Part shown: piece after piece, positions 1 to 13,777 of the stretch
Layout: each line of letters opens with the position of its first letter
How positions within the stretch are numbered: position 1 is the first letter of the stretch
Notes under the pieces: generated by a model
What the model was told of the DNA's origin: nothing
Databases searched by the model: none
Seen by the model: only the letters and a program-made list of their open reading frames with translations
Source: Ulva prolifera
Lineage: Eukaryota; Chlorophyta; Ulvophyceae; Ulvales; Ulvaceae
Assembly: GCA_023078555.1 (NCBI GenBank)
Contig: CM041199.1
Location: 1,364,001 to 1,428,000 of the forward strand
Length of the DNA stretch: 64,000 nt
Direction: 5' to 3'
Position numbers and translations under genes: made by a program

Positions 1-489
1 GGCCGGGACTGGCCGTTGAATTTACTGTGTACAGACTGTTTGGCTGGCGAACTCGCTGTGTACGAACATCACAGGGGAGCACTGGCCACATGGCAGAGCT
101 CTGGCTGTTGCATGCAAGGGCCCCAGTCTTGTGGTATATGTGGTATATCGGAGTGCGACAATTGGGCTTGACCAGGAGCAGAGCTCCCATCCTGTGGCTT
201 GTGGCCTGCAGCTCGCCCACATGACCCATGCAGCAGCTGTGGCTTGCGCGAATATGCTATGACTGGGCTGGCAAACTCTTCTGTTGACCACTGCTGTGGG
301 TGGTGATGTGCCGTAATCTGTGCTGGTGCTCTGCCATACAATGGCCTGAGCTGTTGTAACTGACTTACTTCTGTGGACCACAGCAGCCATCAATCAGACA
401 TTCAACCAGCGCCGATCCCCACAATCAACACAATATAGAGGCAAGACGCGCCAATGGCAAGCACAGCAGCTCGTGTGGTGATGGAGTAC
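1..489. other. No supported exon; probable intron or 3' part of the coiled-coil gene
   Basis: The short open frames here on both strands show no heptad pattern or splice-phase continuity with the exon that ends at 490. Because that exon ends in a donor (GTACTC), the coiled-coil gene must continue leftwards, either within this stretch or beyond the window. I could not identify the next exon. Confidence 0.4.
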
Positions 490-3400
490 CTGCTTGAGCT
501 GCTCCACCAGCAGGCTGAGCTCCATCAGCTGGGACTTGAGGCGAAGGGCGTCTTGCTCGTGGGCGTCCCGGTGCTCCTGGGTCGCTTCCAGGGCCTTCTG
601 GAAGGCAGACTTCTCAGCCTCACAGGCCTCAGTGATGTCTTGCAGCGCCCAGTCCTTCTCGTTCATCTGCCTGCGGAGCTGTTGCACCTGCGAGGACACG
701 CTTTGTGCTTGGTTTTGCATGTGAGCAGGTCACTCGGGGCACGTCTAGCAGCCCCACTCCTGAACCTGACCTGGCTGCATGAGAAACCGGCACGTGTAGC
801 TTCTGATGCTGTAGCGGACGCTTTGTGCAGACACAGCAGGTGTGCAGTCACTCACAGGCGCGTCCTGGCCAACGCTTGAGTACATGTGGGGCAGTATGTG
901 GCTTGGATGCCTCCCTGGGGCCTGGATTTCGGAGTTGTCATCCTGCCTGGGGCTGGCATTATGTGATCATGCACACATGCATTCATCCTGGGCTACAAAC
1001 GTAAGCACGCCTCCCCAAACAGTCCAATATGCTGTCCCGCACACAGAGGCTGTTGCTGCAGTGCACACCTCTTCATGCAGACGGTCATTGTCAGCTTTCA
1101 AGCGGACGTTCTCTGACTTGACTCTACCAGACTCTTCCGTGACCTGGGTGATCTTGGACTCGAGCTCCAAATTGATGTCCTGCATGCCACATGGCAAGCG
1201 GTGTTGCGATTTGAACGCATACAGTTCATGCGATCACACAAGCTGATGCCCTGGACGCGGCAATGGTGTGTTCCTACCGCGGCACCAAGCAAAATGCAAC
1301 CATGGCGTTGTCGCCGCGGCTCCAGAAGACCCCAGGCGTCAAGGCAGACAGCAATCAAGCCCACGCATGTGGGTACCAAACACCGCCTCAGCACGCTACT
1401 AGAGCTACCGCATTCTGTGGCGCCGGCATAGGAATGAGGCATGCTTGCGCCTAGCTCAGCTCACGCGCCCGACATCGCCACGGGCCCTGGGAATTGGGGC
1501 GTGTACCCATGCATACATACAGCAGCCCATAGGTGCAGGGTCAGATACATGATGATGTGCCGGGTCAGATACACCGGAGCACGCTTGCCCAGGGGAGGTC
1601 TCTGGGCGGGGGTGGACACACATGAACCCACACACATGCAGCAGCACGACCGCTACACACCCCACACACATGGGGTGTGTTGCAGTACGCGAATGCCGTA
1701 GACGCGTTTGGTCTGCTGTGCCTGCAGCTTCTAGTGGCCGTGGCGTCGGTGTTTGTGTTCTTGTGCGTGGTTCCGGCGGTGCTACCTGCCTCCCCGACTT
1801 CGTTCTTGCAACACACACGCACATGAGCGCGCATGGACGCATGCACGCACCCGCAGCTGCTTCTCAACCCGCGCATGCCGCTCCCGCTCGTCCTGGCCGC
1901 GGGCCTCCACGACCGCCAGCCGCTCCTCCAGGAGCTTCCGGTCGGTCTCGGCGCGCTCGCGCTCCGCCGCCGCTGCGGCAGCCTCATACCTCCCAGTCTC
2001 AGCCGCAGACCTCGCGGCCGCCTCGTCCTTCAGCAGCGCGCGGTTGCGGTCTGCGAGCTCCTTCACCTCCTGCGAGAGCTCCCCCAGATGGGCCTGCACA
2101 TGCCTCAGGCCTTCCATCCTTCCCCCAGAACCCCACTCATGCTATCTGATACACCTCGGCGTGGGAATAGTAAGCATGATGGGCGCCAATTATGCCATTT
2201 TGAGAGGTCAAAAACCGGGGTGGTGTATGTGGTGTTGGGGGCACGATGCTGCTGTCGTGCGCTGAGGGCCAAACAGGGCTGGCATGGACTCAGGGAGCAC
2301 AGTCCCAGTGATCAGGACATCAGCGCCCGAGCATAAGCTACAGGAGACTGAGTCCAGGCTGTGCTGGACACTTGCAGATTGTCTGGCCACTGGTGAACGC
2401 TAGGCACGGTGCTGTGGTTGCGTGCAGCACACTTCATCGTTTGTAGAGAGCTGTGTGGCACTGTTGACTGGTGCTGTGACCGCTGAGCCATTCAGTCCAC
2501 TCAGACCTGTCACGTTCATTGTCAAGCTTGCTGACAACTATGCTCGCAATGAGCTGCAGAGAAGCGCCAGTGCGTGCCAGCGCTGTGGCTGAGTGTAAAT
2601 CATCTGCCCAAACAGGCGGACGGCACAGCTGTGAACCTGATGCCACCGTCGTGAGCACTGATCAATCATGATTTCTGAACTGAGCACACCTCTTTTCCTT
2701 CCACTGTTCGAGTGAGGGATGCCTTGGCATGCTCCAGAGAGCTGATGCGTGATTCACCGGCTTCAACTTTCTGCCTAAGTTCTTCATTCTCTCCTTGAAG
2801 CTTCAGCAGACGAGATTGTGTCGCAGAGAGCTCCTGCAAAGTGCACGTTCAGCATTTGAGGGAAAGGCAACATTGGGTCAACATGGCCAGGAATCCAGGG
2901 TAGTGCACCTGTCCGGTTTGCTCGAGTTCCTGGTTCAAGTTCTTATGACGATGGTCTAGTCCTTCTAAAGCCTCTCTGAGTTCTGTTGTCTCTCGTTCAG
3001 CTAGCTGCATAGCCAAGACCCACGTCGCTGGACCACGGAACGGATGTGAGCAAGGGTGAGAGAGACTATCATCCCCCGGGGGCATGAAAGATTTGTTAAA
3101 CTGCCGGATTAGTGTCGCTGCACTGACCTGAGTACGAAATTAGGACAGACTACCTCCATGCGGAGGTGTCTCGCAAACATGCAGCACGTTTCAAATCAAA
3201 GAACTCTGTATGAAACACAGCCGAAGCACACCTGTGAGACCTGATCAATCTCTGCCTTCAACTTCTGGTTCTGCAGGCATATCACGAAGCTGTAACGAAA
3301 TACATCTGACTGCCTTGCATCGTGACACCGCCCCCAGCCGGGGCGATACACATGATCGCATCTGTGGCTGAAGACATTCTGTTCACAGCTTCAGCAAATC

Positions 3401-3516
3401 CAAATTTCTAGCAAGCTCACAATGGCATCTGCCGTGTCCTGCCATGTTTCCTGAAAATACAGTCGTACCTTCGCCTGCTCAGCGTTGAGCTCGTCTCGCA
3501 GACCAATTTCTGCCAT
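490..3516 (-). CDS. Multi-exon coiled-coil protein, 3' end missing
   Basis: Seven exons can be followed on the minus strand: 3516-3469, 3270-3232, 3004-2909, 2833-2690, 2093-1851, 1179-1069 and 687-490. Each ends at a GT donor (GTACGA, GTGTGC, GTGCAC, GTGTGC, GTGCGT, GTGTGC, GTACTC), and exons 2-7 each follow an AG acceptor, mostly TGCAG. All junctions are phase 0, so the joined frame stays open for 293 residues. It starts at MAEIGLRDELNAEQAK. The product is almost entirely charged heptad-type sequence, for example LQGENEELRQKVEAGESRIS in exon 4 and ERERAETDRKLLEERLAVVE in exon 5. This indicates a long parallel coiled coil of structural, motor-adaptor or tethering type. No globular domain is visible and no family can be named. 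Further exons may lie in the gaps 2689-2094 and 1850-1180, and the C-terminus is not found in the window. Confidence 0.75.
1738..1812 (+). repeat. Retroposon-like 3' module, copy 1
   Basis: GCGGTGCTACCTGCC, then a C-rich spacer and TTCGTTCTTGCAACACAC, following a GT-rich stretch. This copy is the most decayed, having GCAAC instead of GTAAC. It lies in an intron of the coiled-coil gene. Confidence 0.3.
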
Positions 3517-5477
3517 GACTTCTTACTTACACAACCAAGCTATGAATTGCGATCATTATGAGCCTACATTTCGTGTCTGATCGGACTCGACACGCCAGTA
3601 CATGTGTTCGCGCACGTCTACAGGTCACGAGAATCCCGGCACGAACGCAATGCCGAACCAAGCAGGCGATGTGGGGCCCACATCGATGTCAGCAGATGCT
3701 GGAGGTGCATGTACACATGTCTCCGCGAGGCACGTGCCGTGAATTAACACTTGAGAGTGCAAGTACGGCACCCTTGAGCCACACCACTACCAGGTTTGTG
3801 AAAGTCGAGGTGAATAAGCGATATGCAGAACACACACAAATGGACATCCATAACAGGGAGAGGCTCCCTGTGATGTTTCTTAACTAAATGGCACTTCTTC
3901 AATGTATGGCACCTCTTCAATGTGATTGCTGTTGCAATGCGGCACGGTGGCAGATGCAAGACGCGTCGAATCCACAGTGCTTGAACATAGAACTAGACTA
4001 TAGCAGCGCATTGTGCGCTGCAACTCAAGTAGCCCTGCCTCGTCCGCAAAGCAAGTTCAAGCACTATGCAAGGTCATGGCATCATGATCTTGCATATATA
4101 TATGTGCAGCTGCACCTGCCACTCTGTCGACTTCGGGTAGCACAGTGTGATGAGGGCTTTGCGGGGTCCTTATCACCACAAACGTGATCACCCAACCTGA
4201 CACTGGCGGCCCGTTCGCAATGACCTGTGTGAAATACGTCGCTACAGTGGCATAAGGAACAGGGCCCGGCAAATACACTGCGATGTCAATGACCTCTACG
4301 TCTGACGAAATCCAGACTCACTCAATTTACGATTGTATATAGTGAACAGGAGATGCAGTGGCCTAGTAGATGTCATGCATATCTATATGTGTGTTGACAT
4401 TGACAACGTCATGTGCGCGGCATGTCCAGCTGAGGGTTCTAGACAGGCGGTCCTGTGCTGCATGTTTGCACATCTCTGAGGTTGGGACATGTACATGTCC
4501 CACCTGATGATAGGGCAATGCATCCTGAGGATCTTTGGCATCCTATAACACCTGAAAGAACACACGTGCCAGTGATGTTGGAATTAGCTCCATGAGGTGT
4601 AATTAGTTGATCAGTAGTATGAACCCGACATAAATGTTCCTGCTGACGCATAGCTGACAGTAAACAGTGAAAGCAAACTATATTTGGTTACGTTATATCG
4701 ACAGGGTGGGGGCCAGAAAGCCATGAAGAATGCAATCTACTGATGACTGCCTGGACGTGCAAGTTCAACATGCTATATTCGCTGCAATCATGTACGGCAC
4801 AGCAGCATGGTGTCGCAGAGGTTCATCCAAATTCCAATTTAAACGTGCATGTGTGAAGTGGTTCTTGCCAACTCTGACCCTATTTGTCGACATTGCTAAA
4901 AAGTCGAACAAGATGCAGCGCACATATTGTGTATGTGACAGTGACAAGGAAGGGCAGGCATGCACAACTACCTGCATTCCGAAAAATGAGTATTGCAATA
5001 CGATGGCTATGGGTGAACACAAATGTAACAATGTGAAACTAATACACATGCAATTGGTTTAGGTATGATGTCAGGTATTTGGTGCCACAGCCAAGAAAGG
5101 GGCCTCGAAGTATCACATACGCAGCTATGAGGCACATAAAAAATGTGACAGTATATCATGTACGAGCCATTTGACATAATACACAGCTATCACAGGTCAA
5201 TTGCGTTGTGTGCGGCTACATGCTTTTTCACTCCATGCCAGGACCACGTACAAAACTTTCAAACCATGTCAACTCTTTCCAACACGACTGACCTTTGCAG
5301 CGGTATATAACACACCATACCGTGTCCAACAATTCTGCGAAATACCTGACGAAGTTTTACAGACCTGGATTACACGAATGCACACGATCCTTCAAGTTCA
5401 AGACACAAATGGGAAACGTAACAAGCCTTGACCAGGATGGGATTACAGCTCAAACAATAAACAACCCATGCAAAGTT
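3517..5477. other. Intergenic, no supported gene
   Basis: This stretch is relatively AT-rich. Several frames of 60-110 codons exist on both strands, including a pair of opposed frames at 4730-5062, but none has a recognisable domain, splice-phase support or coding-like composition. The right end holds the 3' flank of the polyubiquitin gene. Confidence 0.5.
5443..5447 (-). terminator. TGTAA polyadenylation signal of the polyubiquitin gene
   Basis: On the minus strand TGTAA lies about 30 nt after the polyubiquitin stop codon. TGTAA is the usual polyadenylation signal in green algae. The assignment rests on position and motif only. Confidence 0.45.
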
Positions 5478-7962
<2,485 letters not shown>

Positions 7963-8423
7963 GCCTTGCGTGCGTTTCAGCCAGAGTGAGTGTGGCGAAT
8001 GTGGGTGGTACTTCCGGCATCTCGAGCCTTCTAAATGTGGTGACAGGTGATGCGTTGCGTGAAGCCACCCATGATGCATGCGTTGCCAGCCTGCCCATGC
8101 TGACTGGTTTCAACGCGCCAGCTTCTGGCTGACTTCTCATTGGGCAGCCTAGATAGTCGTTTCGACTGGGGGGTGCTACAGCGGCCATGCAGCTGCCTGT
8201 TCGCACATGCGCAGCTACTTGTTACCTAGACGTGAGCACCTCGTGCACGTACGTGCAGTTCAACTCTGTCAGTACTATTCGTGCGCTGCCTGCTGCGTGT
8301 ACTCAAGCAGCAAGCCAGTCACGCGTCTCTAAGTCTTCACGACTGAGAAGTCCAGAATTGAGGCATTTTGTTTGCCTGGCAATCGTCTTGCACGGGACTG
8401 GAGGGTAGCGCTGTTGGCGTGCA

Positions 8424-9304
8424 ATGCAGTTGGCATTTTCACCCAACGGAGCGGTCCGGTCACCACCTGCGCTGTCTCTCCTTAACACACACGACGTGGT
8501 AAGTGCCACTGTAGTTGCCGCCATATCAAAATCTCTTACCGCCATGGCCATCCGTCGTTGTTCGGTCAGCCTGACCCTCGACGGAAATCCCCTGAACAGG
8601 CGGCACACCGCAGTTGCTTCGGAGCGCGAAGGGATGCCAATGCGGACATCTCACGTGCAGTGTTTGCCTGCAGTCACTGCAATATGCGCATCCGCGTGTA
8701 CGGTCTGCCTCGCGAACGGCAACAGAAGCTGGAGCACAAGCTCCAGCGGAGAGATGCCCAGTCATCGATTACGTGCTCTTGTGTTCCAAAAACGATGGCT
8801 TGTCTCAAGAGGATCTATATGAGGCCTTCAGCGAAGTCCTGTCGTTGATGTACATGGTCCCAAACATCTTGATCGGCTTCACTGGCCCAGTGCGATGGCA
8901 GTCGCACGGCAGCGACAGGGCACGATTCGATCATGCTTTGCATTTTCGTCTTGCAGATAGGTGTGGTCTATATGCGCGCTATTTGTGATGCATCCTTGCC
9001 CCGCAGTCGTATCGCGCGCAGACTAGGCACCAGTGTTTGTGGCTGTTGCAGGGCGTCTGCTGAGGCCTTCATCTCGAGTACAACCAAGCACGATGTCATA
9101 AAAAATCACTTGGAACCCGTGGCTCATGAATACACTGAGGTGTTATTCAACGGCACAGTGTTGAAAGACATGGATTCAATGTTCCGGAGGTCAGGTGTGC
9201 AATCTGTCTCCAGAGCTCGCATGCACGGGGTCTATATCATATGCTGCGCTTCACTCCATCGTAGGGCAAAATCTCACAGTCCTACAGTCCAGCAGCTTAA
9301 CTAG
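8424..9304 (+). CDS. Predicted three-exon gene, product unknown
   Basis: Exon A (8424-8498, 25 codons, phase 0) starts MQLAFSPNG and ends at a consensus donor GTAAGT. Exon B (8674-8849) starts after GCCTGCAG in phase 0, includes VIDYVLLCSKNDGLSQEDLY, and ends in phase 2 before GTACAT. Exon C (from 9052) follows GTTGCAG in the matching phase and includes EVLFNGTVLKDMDSMFR. It either runs to the stop at 9302-9304 or splices again at GTGTGC (9195). The phases agree at both junctions, which supports one gene, but a competing frame of exon B is also open. The exon C stretch has a faint look of a ubiquitin-like fold. I do not recognise the family. Confidence 0.4.
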
Positions 9305-9521
9305 ATCCGACCCGCTGTGCTATGGACTGGCCAAGGATGTGCTTGTTCATGCATAGCAGAAGCATCCACCCACCAACCGTGACATTCAATCAACATATTG
9401 TAGGCTGCACATGGAGCATGGCACGCGGCCTGTCACATCGTTGACGCCACCGCTACAGGGCCTGGGAGTGGCCAGTGTCAGCCGGGGGTGTCTGCGTCCT
9501 GCATAAATGTCAAGCTAACAC
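9305..9521. other. Short intergenic stretch, nothing seen
   Basis: No coding frame, RNA gene or repeat is recognisable before the CATA-repeat that opens the LINE array. Confidence 0.5.
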
Positions 9522-10026
9522 ATGCATACATACATACATCACTTGAATCGGCTGGCAGAGGTTGCGTCTCGGTGTGGTAAGGTGAACCGTGCTTTGTTTG
9601 TGACGAATGCTCTGCGCCGGTTGAGTGTGGCGTTGTGCAAGGGGAATGCTCTTGTGCTCCGTGCGGGGCTTCAATCTTTGGCTGGCATCACCGGCCGAGC
9701 TGTGGTACGTGCTCGTGCCCGGCCTAGTGCCATGACTGCGTGAGTGGATTTGCGTGTGTATTCCTGGCAACGGCTCGCTGCCCGGCCTCTGTCCTTTGTA
9801 ACTACATACATACATACACATCTGTAACATACATACATACATACACATCTCCCGGCCTCTGTCCTTTGTAACTACATACACATCTTTGGCTGGCATCACC
9901 GGCCGAGCTGTGGTACGTGCTCGTGCCCGGCCTAGTGCCATGACTGCGTGAGTGGATTTGCGTGTGTATTCCTGGCAACGGCTCGCTGCCCGGCCTCTGT
10001 CCTTTGTAACTACATACATACACAGG
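9522..10026 (+). mobile_element. Array of 5'-truncated LINE 3' ends nested in CATA/ACAT repeats
   Basis: The array opens with a CATA-type repeat (9522-9535). It continues into a 260-bp copy of the LINE 3' end, whose frame matches the C-terminus of the element at 62244-63365 up to SAMTA-stop, with the 3' untranslated segment ending CCTTTGTAAC plus ACATACATA. After more ACAT repeat there is a copy of only about 35 bp (9850-9885). A third copy begins inside the gene (TTTGGCTGGC) at about 9887 and ends in the same tail at 10024. All copies point the same way and each 5' break abuts ACAT repeat. TGTAA just before the tail is a likely polyadenylation signal. Confidence 0.85.
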
Positions 10027-10046
10027 AACGCACGAATCAAACATGA

Positions 10047-10592
10047 TTGGTGAATGGCAACAAGCTCACACCACCGTACACCCACAGCTGCAAGGCGCAA
10101 CACCCTTACGCCTTCCTTGACTCCTTGAATGTGCGGTGCCGCTCATGGCAGTCCCAAACAGTGCTGAGGGTTGTTCCGGTTGCAGATCAGTGGGCGGTCG
10201 GGGCTGAGCATGTGGCGTTCCTGGCGAACAACCCCGCGTGCCCATCAGATGAGCCAGACGTGCATCTCGGCGAGTACACGCAGCTGTTGACGCAGGTCGC
10301 AGAGAGCCCGGTTGCAGGTGCCACTCACCACCCGCTCACCCCCTGAACCTTCCCCTCACCTTCCCCGTGACCCACACGTGCTTCACACCGCTCTGCCCTT
10401 GTCAATGTACCTCACAGTACTGCTGCAGGCTTCTCGAACTACTGCAATGCTGACTACTTCACGGTCCTAATGAGTTGCTGCACCATGAGCGCCTACCGTC
10501 AATTTGAGGGAATGGCCCATGCAGTGCATCATACGGCATACCTCTCCGGGAGTTGCCCATTCAGGATTAAAATACCGAGGTTCGGGGACTGA
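10047..10592 (+). CDS. Predicted two-exon gene, product unknown
   Basis: Exon 1 (10047-10317) encodes 90 codons plus one base and ends GTTGCAG before GTGCCA. Exon 2 (10429-10592) follows GCTGCAG in the complementary phase and encodes FSNYCNADYFTVLMSCCTMS and onwards to a TGA stop, for about 145 residues in total. The phase match and protein-like composition (FLDSLNVRCRSWQSQTVLRV in exon 1) favour a real gene. The start codon lies directly after LINE debris, so the 5' end could be wrong. No family is recognised. A further plus-strand frame at 10643-10867 (AGPVIGNAAGKQGTAARQVL) might be a later exon but is not joined here. Confidence 0.35.
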
Positions 10593-11696
10593 TTTGAGAC
10601 CACTGCACTGAGTGCAGCAGCTTTGCAGGGGCGATCCAGAGCATGGCAGGGCCAGTGATCGGCAACGCAGCTGGGAAGCAGGGGACCGCGGCGAGGCAAG
10701 TACTCATGAGCCGATTCCAGACACTAGAGGAGGCACAGGCGTTTGCGAAGCTGCCGCCGTGTGACGCCCTCCGCCAGGGCGACTCCCGCTGCCCGGGGCT
10801 CTCTGTCAGTGAGATCATATTCGAAATTGAGCCCGTGCAGGGGTCGGAGGGCGTGGCGGCGGTGTGACCAAGCAGGCAGCGGTCCTTCAGCCAAAGGCTG
10901 CGCCACAGGTGCAGTGTGCTGAGCTGGCATGCTCATGGCGTGCTGCCACACGACACCAGCTGCTGGTGTCGAGCGGTTTGGCCACTGTTCAGCGGAGTCT
11001 GTGGGCGGCGTGAGCGGTGGCCGCCCTGTTCCTCTCGAGGCTGCAGAAGCACGGCCGCACCACTGCAGTAGCAGCTAGTGAAGCTCCCGCCAAGGGATTG
11101 CTCGATTTAGATACAGGATATTCTGAACCTCTTCGCTGCCTCTTGCTGCTGTCAGTAGCTTATAGCCACCATGGCAATTGGTGGTTGGGGTACCGCGCAG
11201 TGCAGGCTAGGCTAGGCGACCTGGCGTAGCAGGTTGGTGATGGGGCTCACCAGGTAGGCTAGACTACCTGGGCGAGACGCCAAGGCCCCGTAGTGCCCGC
11301 TTGTGAAGCCGCGGAAGAGTGGTTGCCTTCCAGCAGATGCCTATCCTTGTGCTGCTGAAGCCCTGGAGCATGTCGTATTGGCGGGCAAGGCTGACGGGGT
11401 AGACGTTCGGTGTCGCTGCTGGGCGGCGCAGCTCATATGCTGCGCTGTGGTGGTAGTTAGAGGGGTGGAGGGATCATTCAGGGTTCCAGGATGTCAACAC
11501 CGGCACATCGGCAATCGTCTGGTAGCACTAGCTGCCGTGAGCTCTGGCGCTACTCGCCCCAAGCTGCCCGAGTGAACCTGGACACATTGTTCGTGATGCC
11601 GCCAGACGAGCTGGCCCTAGACCAAGGGTATCGGATGTTCCCAAAGTGTATGGCTGTGTAATCATACATATGAATATACTGGCACGGAACTTGTGA
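10593..11696. other. No supported gene
   Basis: Plus-strand frames at 10643-10867 and 11303-11575 are open but have no recognisable domain and no clear splice partners. Nothing else is visible. Confidence 0.45.
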
Positions 11697-11763
11697 ATGA
11701 GTGGATTTGCGTGTGACTTCCTAGCAATGGCTCGATGCCCGGCCTCTGTCCTTTGTAACTGTA
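11697..11763 (+). mobile_element. LINE 3'-end fragment, plus orientation
   Basis: About 65 bp match the extreme 3' end of the LINE family (GAGTGGATTTGCGTGTG through CCTTTGTAACTG). It is separated by only about a dozen bases from the 3' end of the long minus-strand copy, so the two are joined tail to tail and form a large inverted repeat. Confidence 0.8.
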
Positions 11764-11765
11764 AA

Positions 11766-12757
11766 GGCATGTATGCAGTTACAAAGGACAGAGGCCGGGC
11801 AGCGAGCCGTTGCCAGGAATACACACGCAGTCATGGCACTGGGCCGGGTACGAGCACGTACCACAGCCCTGCCGGTGATGCCAGCCAAAGATTGAAGCCC
11901 CGCACGGAGCACAAGAGCATTCCCCCTGCACAACGCCACACTCAACCGACGCAGAGCATTCGTCACAAACAAAGCACGGTTCACCTTACCACACCGAGAC
12001 GCAACCTCCGCCAGCCAATTCAAGTGATTCATGGCAGGCTGTCCCAAGCGACCATGCGTCTCATGCGATAGCGGCACAAAACTGTATGCATCAGGGTCGT
12101 ACAAACGATAATCATTGCGTTTCTGCACGCCCCGTGTCTCCGCAGCACCCCCATCCTCCCGGGCCGCTCGGCCGCAATAGGTATCAGCACAGGGGTTCAC
12201 AACCGACACATCCCCTATGCACAAAGCGTCACCCGGCGGCATGAACATGATGTCCCCCAGTTTCTCCTGGGCCACCGCCCTGAACACCCGCTCCAGCGCC
12301 GTCGCCTGTGCGGCAGCGGCGTGCTCCCCAGGCCCCGCCAGATCCTGGCCACCCAGCGCCGCTGCCGCCCCCAGGGCCGCAGCCTGCGCTGCATCCGGCG
12401 CATGGCGCCCCATCTGGGCGCTGTGTCCAGCATCGGCGTCAGCGGCCGGAGCAGGCGTAGGTGCCGGCGCCGCGGCCGCGCGCGCGGTCGGCGGCGGCGG
12501 CGGGGCTGCAGGCATCGGCTCCGCGGGCAAGGTCGCCCCGCGCGAAGGGCCCGCGATCTGGGGTGCGGGCTGGGGCGGAGCAGGGGGGGACGGGCCCGGC
12601 GGGCCAGCATGGATCTGCCTCGGAGCGGCCGCGAGCCGCGCGCGGACGAACGGCGCTGTGCGCGGGATGCGCGTGGATGCCACACACGCGTGGGACCCGA
12701 TCTCGCGCCATTGTTTTTCAACGTTATTGTGGCGCGAAGTCCAGGTCCCCGCATTGT
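11766..12757 (-). mobile_element. LINE-type retrotransposon, 5'-truncated copy
   Basis: This minus-strand copy matches the C-terminal part of the element at 62244-63433, starting in the segment NAGTWTSRHN just after the CxC...H...C knuckle. Visible blocks are the RHN motif, a Pro/Ala-rich linker, a segment with IGDVSVVNP followed by a Lys/Tyr-containing stretch and FVPLSHETHGRLG, and an Ala/Leu-rich end. The last blocks resemble the restriction-like endonuclease region of some LINE ORF2 proteins; this is inference from pattern. The normal stop is missing because about 14 bp between two GCGTG repeats are deleted, so the frame reads on through the 3' untranslated region. No reverse-transcriptase core remains. 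Confidence 0.85.
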
Positions 12758-13777
12758 GTGTATGCATGTTATAGCCGTATCCATTTGGACATTGACAACT
12801 TCGAAATCCAGGACCGAAAGAGGCATGTGAGGGGTTCTCTGGTTGGGAGCTGCTGTACCTGTGCCGGCGGCCATTGTGGTTGCTTGTTGTCAAAGGCCTG
12901 GTCTGTTGTGTCAAAATTTTCCCTGCAGTCCTCTTGTGGCACATGTCTGGACGCTTATAGAGGCATGTGCACGCTCTCTGCAGTCCACCACTCATTTTCG
13001 GTCGCTTGGGCTGAGGGACTGCTGGCTGGTGAGGTCGGTATACACATGAAGACATCTGCAGAGCTCGTAGCTGTGAATTGTATGATTTAGTATCTTATGA
13101 GCTTGTGACCTGCTGAGTTTGCCAGGTCGCGGGCTGCAAAGGATACGTTTCGGTGTGCCGCTTGGGTTGCACCCAGCATGACTGCAGTCAAACCATGTAC
13201 TCGCTAGAGTGACACACAGTTCAAAAATCTATGGCAGCAGCCACTGTCACACTGTAGGCCTGCTGTTGTCCATGCCACCTGGGCCAGGAGTCGTGGCACC
13301 ACATGCTGCTGGGGCAGCTGGCCAGCAAGAACCAGCCACAGCTTAAGGAATTCCGGTGAAGCCGTCCTGCACAGCACATCATACGTGATCAAAATTAGCA
13401 TAAAATATTGAGCTCGCACTGAGTTACTGATCAATCGTCAAAGATGGTCGCTGGCATGGCCTTTGATCCAAAGTGGTAGAAGATGACGTGCGCGTGCGAT
13501 GGTTCCCTTGCCAATGCATGCATGTGCCGCTGCGGAAAAGGGAAGCGCGCCATTGTCCGCGACGCCTTGCCGAAAGCGTGCAGTTGCCAAGGTGATTGAT
13601 CCAGATGCAAGGCTGGTCACACACCAATGACGAAGCATAGACAACCTATTGTTCCACGGAGGATATAGCAGTGAATGTTGCGCGTGAGGAGTGCACGGCG
13701 TGTTTGATGCGGCAGCTCCTTGACCTAGCCACATCACCGACACAAGTTACATCGTCAGTAGCGGATATATCATATAA
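12758..13777. other. No supported gene
   Basis: Open frames on both strands (for example minus 13204-13434 and 13438-13743) have no recognisable domains. The last bases before 13778 include TATATCATATAA, a possible core promoter for the next gene. Confidence 0.45.

Noticed and set aside
12215..13090. Several long plus- and minus-strand frames overlapping the LINE copy
   Set aside because: They are shadows of the GC-rich Pro/Ala linker of the LINE frame; only the minus-strand frame matching 62244-63365 is real.
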